Positions 10,279-20,700 of a DNA stretch of 64,000 nt are shown one piece after another. The translations under genes and the position numbers were made by a program. Numbering within the stretch: the stretch's first letter is position 1; every line of letters begins with the position of its first letter. This DNA comes from Pleodorina starrii (taxonomy: Eukaryota; Chlorophyta; Chlorophyceae; Chlamydomonadales; Volvocaceae): contig BRXU01000001.1 of assembly GCA_030267565.1 (NCBI GenBank), positions 7,880,001-7,944,000 of the forward strand, in the 5' to 3' direction. The notes beneath the pieces are model-generated. The model had not been told where the DNA came from. It searched no databases and saw only the letters and a program-made list of their open reading frames with translations.

Positions 10279-12380
10279 CCCTCCTCCGCAGACGGATGCC
10301 GAGAAGGCGTCTCGCGACAGTGGCGGGCAGGAGGGTGTGCTGGAGAAGCTGCTCAAAGCGCTAGCTAGGAAGTCGGTGGTGAGTGCTGTGTGGGGCGGGG
10401 GGAGGGAGCGGGGGGGCGGGAGAGGGAGCGGCGGAGGGAGCGAGGGAAGGGGAGAGAGAGCAGGCGCGGGAGAGTGGGTGGGAGAGGGAGCGGGAGCGGG
10501 AGCGGGAGGGAGCGCGAGCGAGGGAGGGAGCGCGGGTGAGAGGGCGGATGAGGGAAGGAGTGGGCGGCCGAGCGAGGGGGCGAGGGGCACCTGCCATGGC
10601 ACCCATGGCACATTTTTCCCCGCCACGCCTGTCAGCTTGCCTGTTCTGCCTGCTTGGGCTGTCCTACTCTCATCCCTCAGATTCCGGGTCTCGCCTACGT
10701 CGCCCCCCTCCGCTGCGGGTACTTCCCCTCCCTCCCTCCCTCTGTAGGAATTTTCCCGCAACGCTTTCTGCCAACAGCGTGTCAGCTTTTGCCCTGTTTG
10801 GACCGCCATGTCATCATACCCTCCAACCACCGGTCATCCTTTCGTGGGCCCACTGCTGCTCAACGGGTCATATTCATTCTCCAGCCACCCCCCCAACCCC
10901 CAATCCACTCTCCCCCCACTTCGGAGGCTTATCGTCCGCAGCAGCTTGGTCAACAACGTCCGCAGTGTCTCTTTTGTTATATAAAGGGACATATCACTCC
11001 CTGACACCCCCCCCCCATTCCATACTCTGCTCCGGCCAATCCATGGAATACCCCCCTCCCCCCCTCCCACACGCACTTTGTCAGATTGTCACGCGGCGGG
11101 CCTGCCTGAAGGACCCCGAGCGCTTCGTTGGCCCCACCGTGGCGCCTGAGGACATCCGCAATGCCGTACACCGGCAGTTGGGAATCCAACTGGACGCCAG
11201 CCACTTCCTCTCGGAGGCGGAGATCAAGACGTTCGGCACGTTCAAGGTACGACACAATCGTACTAGTGACGGGCGGGGGGGGGGTGGAGAGTGCGATGCG
11301 TTCTTCTGGTGCTGGCTGCGGCAGCAGCGGAGGGAGGGCGGGGGCCAGGGCCGGGCTGCGCGGCATGGCGTGGCGCCCTCTTCTCCAGCACGGGGGAACG
11401 GGAGAGACGGTGTTTTGGTTTGTCCGGCTTGGTTTTTGTCCGGCTTGTGTTGGCGCGCCGCTGCCGCTGCCGCACGCGGGCGGGGAGGAGGGCGGCCTGC
11501 GGAACGAGGCCCGGCGAGGCCGTATCCCCTATGTACACAATGTCGCCGCCGCCGGTGTTGTTGTTGTTGTTATTGTCCTCTGCGGGCCCTTTGCGGCGCC
11601 TTTGCGGGCCGCGGCCTTGGAGACTACCTCCTCAGTACAGTCCTGCCTCCAACCCACCCTGGCGTGCGGGCAGCGCTCGCGCGCTCGCGTTCCCACGCGA
11701 CACCGCCTCGCACACTTCCCCCCAAATCGCCACCATCGCTTGACCACTCCCACTCCTATCTACGTCCCTGCGCTGCGGTACATCGATTTTATTGCCTGCC
11801 AAAGGGAAAAGAAATCCTCCTGCGCGACTGACAGGCACTGCCGTGTCAATGCAGCGGCCAAGTGCCCTCTTTTACGACGACATAACTACCCGTACCCGTA
11901 CCCAACTACCCATACCCACCCAAACACTGCGCACCTCACGGAACACCGCCACACACCGCCACAGGGCTACACAGCGAGCAGCAGGGCATCCGGGCAGTGT
12001 CGCGACGCGGGAACCGGGGGCCCCCACCACCCCTCGTCTGCCCACCCACCTCGACCGCCGACGACCGTGCGTCCGCCCCTCCTTCCTCCCCTTGAGCAGC
12101 CACCTACCCAGCTTGCTCTCCCAGCTTCCCTGAACCACTCCGTTACCCGCCCCCACTCCCTGCCATACTCTTACGCCCCCTCCTCCCCCACCACCGCCAC
12201 CGTCCACCACCGTCGCTACGGCCGCAGGTCCCGCTGAACCTGCGCCTGCCACCGCCGGAGGACGAGCAGATCGAGCTGACTGTCCACGTGGACCGCCGCG
12301 GAAAGGAGGCACAGGCCCAGCGGGCCGCGGCGGCGGCGGCGGCGCCGGCCGCGCCGGCTGCGGCCGGCCGCCCGGCGTAG
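9028..12380 (+). CDS. MRPL9: Large-subunit ribosomal protein bL9, mitochondrial type
   Basis: Five exons join in phase to 275 residues: 9028-9327, 9589-9714, 10292-10378, 11085-11246 and 12228-12380. After a 90-residue Arg/Ser-rich leader, probably a mitochondrial targeting peptide (MHASRVRALVQPGVRC...), the bL9 fold follows: IRVVLRKDLKGLGRQGDVV, VKRGRMRHELYP, then APEDIRNAVHRQLGIQLDAS and a C-terminal TFGTFKVPLNLRLPP domain. bL9 is a two-domain rRNA-binding protein at the base of the L1 stalk. The protein ends in an Ala-rich tail of about 25 residues. Intron 1 uses a GC donor (AAG|GCGAGT at 9328) and is a multiple of three with no stop, so its retention would keep the frame open. A plastid destination cannot be excluded from the leader alone. 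Confidence 0.85.
10212..10268. repeat. (CA)n microsatellite before bL9 exon 3
   Basis: An uninterrupted AC dinucleotide run followed by ATATACACACCCCTCCTCCG and the acceptor at 10291. It appears to take the place of the polypyrimidine tract. Confidence 0.9.
11030..11051 (+). repeat. Possible diverged family-1 intronic repeat in bL9
   Basis: CTCCGGCCAATCCATGGAAT resembles the family-1 core in the same orientation relative to transcription (I count 17 of 22 positions matching). As in CFAP57, it sits just before an acceptor (11084). Similarity at this length could be chance. Confidence 0.35.
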
Positions 12381-13447
12381 CCGGGCGGGCGTCGTAGCCG
12401 CCACGACGACGCCGCGTCTCCTCTCCGGGCGCACTTGAGGACGCAGCGCACCGGGTCAGGGCGCTGGCGCCGGCGACTGGAGACTGGTGGAGATAGCTCC
12501 GGAGGCTGGCCAGAGCAAAAGTTGCCACAGGGCGCCTCGCGCCGCGCCGCGCCGTGCCGGCTGCCGCCGCTGCCGTGGCAGCCAGCCCCGGGTGGCGCCG
12601 CCCGGGATGCCCGGTCCTTTGCCGCCGATAGCGGTCGCGGCCGACAGCGGCCTCGCCGGGGCCGCTGCAGCAGGCCGCCGCTGCACCTGATGTTGCTGTT
12701 GTTGCTGCTGCTGCGGCTGCATCTACTGTAATCGACGGGCAAACTACGTTGCTGCGGCAGCCGCCGCCAGAAAACGTAACATGTGCTCCTCGCGGCGGCG
12801 GCTGCTGCTGTTCCTACCGTATCCGGCACCCGCATCGCGGCTGGCCAGGCGCCACCCGCACACACCGCACCCATCCTGAGGGGCGGCCCCCTGACAGGCC
12901 TGTCCTGTCCTGGCTTGGCCTGGCCGCCCTTGTCCAGGCGTCAGCTGCCCGGCCCCGGGCCCCAAAACCCAGGCACACAGCGGGCTGCAAAAGCCCATGC
13001 AAAAACAACCCATGCCAACACACCCAACCCAATCCTTTTTCTCATGGGCAGACAACACGACCCCCCCCGAAAACGAACTAGGCGCGAAACGAGCCACGGA
13101 CGTCCAGCGAACGGCGCCCCAAGGGCACCTCCTTACGTGTCCGCCCGATGTAGCCTACCCGACCCGACCCGACCCCTGTGAAAACACGCACGGTTGCAGC
13201 GCCCGTTGGCGCGCACGCCGGGGCACGGCGCTTCGATGGCAACGCGCGCGAACAGGCGCGCTCTTGTGCTCTGCCGCTCCGAAACCCGCCCTGCCTGGCC
13301 GCCGCAGCAGCTGCAGGCGCCGGGCATGCCGCCGCCGCCGCAGCAGCTGCAGTTGCGGCCAGGCGGGGCCCGGAGCCGTTGCCGCAGCAGCTGCGGGCGG
13401 CGAATGCACGACGTGTGCGCCCCACTTTCGGCTCTCTGCGCTGCGCT
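12381..13447. other. Region between bL9 and CFAP141 3' ends
   Basis: Convergent 3' ends. Very GC-rich with CAG/CTG-type triplet runs at about 12.66-12.72 and 13.30-13.42 kb. A TGTAA motif at about 12,727, the green-algal polyadenylation signal, lies about 350 bp after the bL9 stop and could serve it. No further gene seen. Confidence 0.5.
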
Positions 13448-14170
13448 TCAGTCCCTGGGCTTGACCAGGCTGAGCCCGCGTGCGTTGAGCTCCTCCTCGT
13501 ACATGAGGGCCTCTGGAGAGCAGGGAGGGGTTGCGGGGTTTTGGGTGGGCGGGGGAGGTTTACGTGTGTGTGTTTGGCTTGTCAGGAGGAGCCCGCTGCC
13601 AACGCGCGGAGGATGGGCGGTGGGCGGGGGAGGGCCCCCCGGGTGGTTGAACGGGTGGGTGGGTGGGTAGGTGGGTGGGGACATGAGGGCTTTTACTTGG
13701 CAGGCGTTTTTGCGGCGGAATTTGCGGCGGAAGGCTGCGCGGTTGGAGGCATTCATGGTGGCAGGGGATGTGCGTGTGGCTGCGTGTTGCGACGGTGGTG
13801 AGCTGGTGACCGCCCGCACGGACCTCCAGCCTGCCCACACGGGTTGCGGGCACGCGGGTGCGCTAGAACGGCCCCAAAGCGGCGACCTCGGGGGCGTACC
13901 TCGCTCGTAGAGTTCTTTCAGGCGCGCCTGGCGAGCGGCTTTGACTGTTGCTAGGCCCGCCTTGATGCCCGCGTCGCGCTCGCCGGCCTTCGTCGCTTGG
14001 AGAGTCATCGTGGCCCCGCGGAGCGTGTTCACGGGCTCCCGCTTCCGATCGCGCTCTGCCCAGTGCGTAAGCACAGAGCCGTGGATCGCCTGCGCTTGCT
14101 CTTTCGCCAGTTTGGCGTAGTGGTCATTCTTCGCTGCGGTGTCACGCACGTTCTTCGGAACGTAGGACAT
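13448..14170 (-). CDS. CFAP141: CFAP141 (C1orf189-like) axonemal microtubule inner protein
   Basis: Two exons, 13900-14170 and 13448-13512, join in phase (donor GTACGC, acceptor CTCCAG) to give 111 residues, close to the roughly 100 residues of animal C1orf189. The match covers the second half: NTLRGATMTLQATKAGERDA, then KAARQARLKELYER, then EALMYEEELNARGLS, where the family has NPYATLR, VRQAALHQLFEKE and YQQELNQMG. CFAP141 lies in the lumen of ciliary doublet microtubules. The protein is helical and charged, with no signal peptide or membrane segment. It starts at ATG 14170 (MSYVPKNVRD), and its 5' end faces the eIF4B gene. Confidence 0.8.
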   Translation of the reverse strand: MSYVPKNVRDTAAKNDHYAKLAKEQAQAIHGSVLTHWAERDRKREPVNTLRGATMTLQATKAGERDAGIKAGLATVKAARQARLKELYERGTPPRSPLWGRSSAPACPQPVWAGWRSVRAVTSSPPSQHAATRTSPATMNASNRAAFRRKFRRKNACQVKALMSPPTYPPTHPFNHPGGPPPPTAHPPRVGSGLLLTSQTHTRKPPPPTQNPATPPCSPEALMYEEELNARGLSLVKPRD

Positions 14171-14727
14171 AGCTGCGGCCTTTCGAAGAGGAGTACACCA
14201 ACCAGGACAACTACAGCTAAGCTTGACGAGACAACAAGTGGATGGTAGAGTAAACGGTCCTAAACTCAGCAAAATTGTAGAATGTCACCCGAGTATCAAT
14301 GGGGCCAAGTAGGGCATATGCAAGTTCAGTGTCGAAAGGACAGACATGCAAGAGTCGCCGGTGTATGGGGCAATTGCACGCTAAAAGCGGGCTCAAGCGG
14401 ACAGGACGGACCGTTTCTGCCGTGCAACCTCGTACAACCCACCTCCCGCCTGGGAAACAGCATGTTCTCAAGCTTTGCGGCGGCAGTGGAGGTAACCGTC
14501 CTGACAGCATCTTATCACGATGAGGTGGACGTCCAAGAAATTGCCGTGAGGTGCAGGCAGTCCGCCCCGACTCCTTTCGGCAGCCGTAAGGCTGCCAGGC
14601 TCTGCTTATTAAGGCTTACTGGCCCTTTTTTGAATCCACATCGAAGTAACGCTTGCGATTGAGGGCCTTTGAGACGCTTCCGAGGGATCCTGGCTGGGCG
14701 CGAAGGCAGGGGCCCGACACCACGAGG
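14171..14727. other. Divergent promoter region, CFAP141 / eIF4B
   Basis: About 560 bp between two opposite start codons, less GC-rich than its surroundings. No clear TATA box; nothing else recognised. Confidence 0.5.
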
Positions 14728-17700
14728 ATGGACAGCGAGCTGGCCTCTGTAGGTCGGCTTAACTGGGCCGATGAAGTCGATGAACGTAAGTTCCGAAGCG
14801 GTGCCGCTCATGATCAGCCCGTCAGCGCATCAATAATGGAAAGACCACAAATGTTCTCTCGTAATAATAGGTGGTTCTGCATGTTGTATCGTTGAACGTC
14901 GTATCGTTGAACGTTCTATAAGTTGCGCTAGCCCCCTTAAATTGCCCTGTTTGACAGGCCTTGCCGCCCACGTTTACGTATTGGAACGACCACGCCCTGC
15001 GGCCAGGGTGCAAAGTTGCTGCAATAAAGCTCGCAGGCGGGCGGATAACGCGATATGTCTGCCTGTATGTGTCTCGTCTGGTACACTTGGCAGCTTGGGC
15101 GGGCTACTGCTCGGCGTTCGGAGGCCGATACGCGATACCCGCTGCCAGGCCAGGCGCCTCTCGCACGTGTCCTGAAGCCCGGATTCCCTTACTGCCCGCC
15201 TGTCTCGGAACCGCATACATGCGCCTTCCACTGCCGACCACGCTCCACGCGAGCGAACCCTACCCACGTATTGCGCAACGCGGCACGTGTCGTCGGGGCA
15301 CGTGCCCCAAACAGCCAGCAGGCTTGCGCGCCATCTAACCCACGCCCCCCCCCGTCCGTCCCCCCACGCCCACCGCCTTCCCTCCCGCCCGCCCGCCCGC
15401 AGTGGATAAAACGCGCGAGGCCGAGGAGGCCGCCAAACCCCCCGAACCCCCGCCGCGCCCCACCACCTATGGGGTAACGATCGGCGGCCTTCCCGACGAC
15501 TTTGAGCTTTGGGAGGTCGATATATTGATGAGGGATCTGCTGCCCGCGGTTCAGGTGAGGATTAAGGACGGACGCGGGCGGCCAAAGGGGCCCGCGCCCG
15601 CGCCCGCCCTAGAGGGCTCTCCCGACTCCGCTGTGGGCCCTTGTGAGCCCAGGCGCAGCTCCCTCCTTGTGTGAATGAGAAGGCGGGACTTGCAGCGCGA
15701 CGTCACTACCGTACCCAGTTCTGACCCGGCGCCGGCGCCTGGACCCGAAGGGCCCCTCCTCATCCGGCGGAATGTCGGGACAGGGACCCACCGACCTGCC
15801 CATCTGCCGACATGTGCCGTGCCGTGAGCCGTGCCGTGAGCCGCGTCGTGAGCCATACGCCATACGCCCTGCACCGTACCTTCAGCGGGCGGTGAAGGCG
15901 AGCTGCGGGCGAGTCTGTGGGGGGCCCGCAGGGGCCGCACTCCGCTCCACCAATCCACCGACCGGGTTGCTGCTGCCGCAGCGCTGCTGCTCCTGCACCT
16001 CGGCTTCTTGATACCGACGCTTGCGCTGCTTCTATTTTGCTGTTGCTGCGGCGGCGGCGGCGGCCGCCGACCTCACTATCGCTGCTGCGGCTGCCACTTC
16101 ACCAGCTAGTGTTTGCTGTTGCCGCTGCCCCTGCTGCCGCTGCCCCTGCTGCGGGCGGCGGTGGTGGTGACGCGGGCGGTTGGTTGACGCGGGCGGCGGT
16201 GGTGACGATGGCGTGCGTCCTGGGTCCCCCGGCAGGTGGTGGAGCGCAGGCGGGCTCCCGGGGGGGCGGCGGTCTACGATTTGGAACTGGGCAGCAGGGA
16301 GGACGTGGAGGCGGTGTGCAAGCGCCTCAATGACGTGAGCCAGCAGCTGCAGCAGCAGCAGCAGGGAGGGGGGGCTTGGAGTGAGCAGCAGCCGATAGGG
16401 GGGTTTCGGGTGCAATGGCTACAACGCATGACATTGCACTGACGGGCTTCTTTCGGAATTTGAGAGGCAGTGGACAACAGGAAGCACAGGCGCCCGCCCG
16501 GACGGTGGCGCTCTGTGTATGTGTTGGGGTGGGTGGCCTGGGTGGGTGGGGGTGCACCGCTCAGCGGCTGGAAACCCCCGTTGCCTGGCTTGCGGGCCAA
16601 CGTGCGGACCGATATGATGCGCCGATGTCGCTACCGGCGCGTTGGTCTGTTTACTTGTCTGTCTGTTTACCTGTCTGTCTGTCTGTGTCTGTCTGTTTAC
16701 TTGTCTGTCTGTCTGTTGGCAGATCGAGATCCAGAACAACCGCGTGTGGGCACAACCGACCGATGCGGGCCCTTACGGAGGTGGGTAAGGGTGGTTGTTT
16801 GGGGGCTGGGGGCTGGGTGCGAGGAGGAAGAAGAAAAAGAAGAAGTAGGAGGAGGACGGAAAAGAGGAGAAGAAGCGGGAGGAGGAAGGGAAAGAAGGAG
16901 CCTACCGAGCCATGGTTGCTGTGCTGGCGGGCTGTAAGTGTGCGTGTTACACGGTTGGTTGGTTGGTTGGTTGGTTGGTTGGGGGTGCGCATGCTCGTGC
17001 CTGAACAGCTCGCTGCCCCGCATGCAGGGTACTCCCACTCGTACGGCCACCCGCCCCGGCGGCCGTCGGGGCGGCTGGACGCGCAGCAGTACAGCTACTC
17101 TGGGTACGACGGCGGTGGGTACGGCGGTGGGCCGTACGGCGGCGGTAGAGGGGCGTACGGCGGTGGGCCGTCCTACCCCGGTCAGCGGGACGGCTCGCTG
17201 TCCTCCCACAGCAGCTTCAACATGGGCAGGTGAGGGTGACCCATGGGTCTGTGATGCAACTGAGGGCGACCTGCAAGGCATGAAATTAACTAAGGTCGAC
17301 CTACAAGGATACAATTAACTGAGGGGCGAGCCACGAGGGCTTTGGGTATTACACTAAAACTGAAGGCGTCCCACGGGGCTGTGGAATTCAAACTATAACT
17401 GAGGGCGACCCACGGGGCTGGCGCGAAAACTGAAAGTGGGCAGGTGTGGGAGGGAGCAGAAGGAATTTATGAGCATTGGAGGGTCGGGAACAACGGACAA
17501 GGTGGCACACAGCTGACTGGCGGGTGACGAGTCAGCTCTCTGACCGGGGCCCGTCTGGGCCCGTCTGGCCACGTCTGGGCACGCCCGTCTGGGCCCGTCT
17601 GGCCACGTCTGGGCACGTCTGTCCGGTGCCCTGGGCACGTCTGGGCACGTCGGTCCGCAATGTCCGGAGCCCGCCCTCATCACGGCGCACACGTGATACG

Positions 17701-20700
17701 ATTTTGAATGCCTCGTGGGGCTTTTTGTTGCCAAGCAGCCAGGCTCCAGGGGCCACGATGGGGCGAGGCAGTGGCGAGGCCGGACTCGCGGTAAAGCCTC
17801 CTCAGTGCAAGAGAGGGGAGAGGCAGCTGAGGAACGCTGAAGTGAGGAATCCTGGAGTTAGTGAGTGAGTGAGGACTACAGCCCTGGAGGAAGCCGGGGT
17901 TACGGCCACTCAGTAAAAACTCAATACGGTATTACAGAACCCTAGAGCAAGGACTAGGGGAGCGCTGTTCCCCGGTGGGGCGCTCTCGGCGCGTCGTCCA
18001 AATCGCGGCGCCGGCGCAGCTGGCGTCGGGTCTGGCTTTCACGGCGCCGTAACGCACACCTCTGGCACGTGGCACACAGGTCGGACTCGGGGCCGTACGG
18101 TCGTACAAGTGCTCGCGAGTTCAGTCCGCCGCGCGGCGGACACCCGCCCCGTCGGACCAGCAGCCGAGACGAGGACTGGCACCGCGGAGCGCCAGGTACG
18201 GCATGTGTACGGCACGTACGGAACTGACGCGGTTTATGAAATATAAATGCGTGGGGATCAGTCTTTTCGCTAGTCGATGACCTGTGGGTCGTCAGCAACT
18301 CAGCATGTCGCCGGCACTCGATTCATTTGTGCTGCCGTGACCCCCTCCGCACGATGTAGGGCCCTCGGACCGTTTCGGCGGCCCGCCGCCGTACGGCGGG
18401 CCGCCTCGCGGCGGGCAGTACGTTGGGCACGGGATGCGCGGGTCGTTCCCGCCGCCGCCGATGGAGCCTCGGTACGACGATCCGTACGGTCCACCAGGTG
18501 CGGTGCGTTGCGGTGGGGCGCTCGCGTCGCGGCCGGTCGTGACCCGTGGGTCGGTCAAGCCCCCAGCCTGCGGGTCCAGCCAAGCAGCAATCGGGTTTGC
18601 TTAATAGGGGCTATTGTTTATGTCTGTGTCCTGGGTGCGTGAGGGGTCTGGAAGCTCCTTCTGCGATCTCGATGTACATCCTCCTCCTCGCAGCGATGTC
18701 GTGCGGTGCGTTGGTTCGCATTCCCTCCCCCTACAACGTCCATAGGGCCGCTTGTTTCATTCTTGCAAATTCACTCTTCAAATCCCTCTTCCGGACGAAC
18801 AAATGATGCGGTGCGATGTGGTCCGGTGCGGTGAGACGAGGTGTGGTCTTTTGCGTCTGTTGCAGGTGGTCCGGGCCGGCGACCGCCACCTCCCCCCGTC
18901 GGCGGCCACGACCGCTGGCCGGGCCCCGGCGGCGACGACCGCTGGGGGCACCGCGGCGGCGGCGGACCGCCGCCGCCGCTCCCGCCGCACGGCGACCCAC
19001 GGGACATGCTGGTTGCGCGCGTCAGCGCTCCGCTCCCGCCGCCGCCACCACCACCGCCGCCGCCGCCACCGCCACAGCAGCAGCAGCCACCGCCGCACCC
19101 GCACCCGCAGCAGTTGCAGCAGCAGCAATCGCTTTCCTTCACGGACGGGGAGCGGCCGCGGCTGAAGCTGCACCCGCGGTCCTCCGGCGCGTTGTCGGCG
19201 ACCTCCGGGGAGGATGGCGCAGAGGCGGCCGCGGTCGCGGTCTCAGGTGTGTGTGTCTGCGGGTGTGTCTGTGTGTCTGCGGGTGTGTCTTTTGTGCCTG
19301 GGGGTGCGTGTGAGTGTGTGTATGGGGGGAGAGTGTGCGTGCGTGTGTATATGACCCGATGCGAGGTCGCAGGCCTGGATATGCATGGGTGCTGGCTGAA
19401 GGAGCGGGCGTGGGTGCGGGTGCGGGCGCTGGTGCGAGCATGGGCGTGGGTGTGAGGTCTGGATGGGGGCTTGCGGGGGTGGGTAGTGGCGTGGGCGTGT
19501 GTGCCTGCGGGTGCCTGCGGATCCGGAAGCTGACCTCGCTGTCCCACTGCCTGGCTGTCTGGACCCCCCAGGGGAAGGCCCCCAAGCCGCAGCAGCGGAG
19601 GCACCAATGGACGCCGCCTCCGCCGGACCCGCCCCGGCGGCTGCTGCCGCGCCGGCTGCCACCGCCGCCGCACCCGCCGCCGGCAAACCCAAATTGAATC
19701 CCTTCGGCGCCGCTCGACCCGTCGACACCTTGGCCCGGGAGCGAGAGATCGAAGAGCGCATCGCGAGAGAGCGCGTGGGCATTGACTTTAAGGAGCGCGC
19801 CTTCGCACACGCCAGCGGCGGCCCGCCGCTGCCGCCGGGCGCGGTGGCGCTGCCCGCCGCCGTCGCCGGCGTGCCGCCCGGCGGCGGCCTGCCGCCGCCG
19901 GGGCTGGTGCCGGCGGCGCTGGCGGCGGGCCTGCCGCCGATCCCGCTCGTCGGCTTGGCGCCGCCGGGGCTGCCGCACCTGATCGCCATCGACCTCGCCG
20001 CGGCGGCGGGGCCGCAGGGCGCCTTCGAGCGGCTGCCGCCGGGTCACCCACACCACCTCCGCTCGCACCTCTTGGATCTCGGGCACCCGGGCCAGATGAT
20101 GCCCGGCGTGGCGCCGCCGCCGCCGGCGGCGGCGGCAGGGCCCGCGGCGGCGGTGCCGCCGCCGCCGCTGGCCCAGCCACAGATACTGCCCATGGCCGCC
20201 GTCGCGGTGCCCTTAGTCTTGCACCACCAGCCACCGCCACCGCCGCCGCTGGGGGCCATGCCGCGGGGGGCGGCGCCGCCGCCGCCGCAGCTCCTGCAAC
20301 AGCAGCAGCCCTTGCAACCGCCGCCGCCTCAGCACCAGCAACAGCAGCACCAGCAGCTTCACCCGGCGGGCCTTATGCATCCGCCGCCGCCGCAGCTCCA
20401 GCAGGGGCCGCCGCCGCCGGGCATGCCGTATGCCGTACAGGTTCAGCCGCCGGTGCAGATCCTGCAGCGCCCTCGTCCGGTGGAGCCGCCGGCGCGGCCG
20501 CCGCCGCCAGCTGCTGTTGCGCCGGCGCCGGCACCCGTGGTGCAGGCGGTAGCGGCGGCGCCGCCGCCACCGCCGGCGGCGGCGGCGGCGGCGCCGCCTG
20601 CCCCTGAGCGGCCGGCGCAGGCGCCCCCAGCCCAGGGACCGATCGATGACGGGCGGCGGCGGCCCGCGCCACAGCCCTCTATAGCACCCACCGGTGCGTG

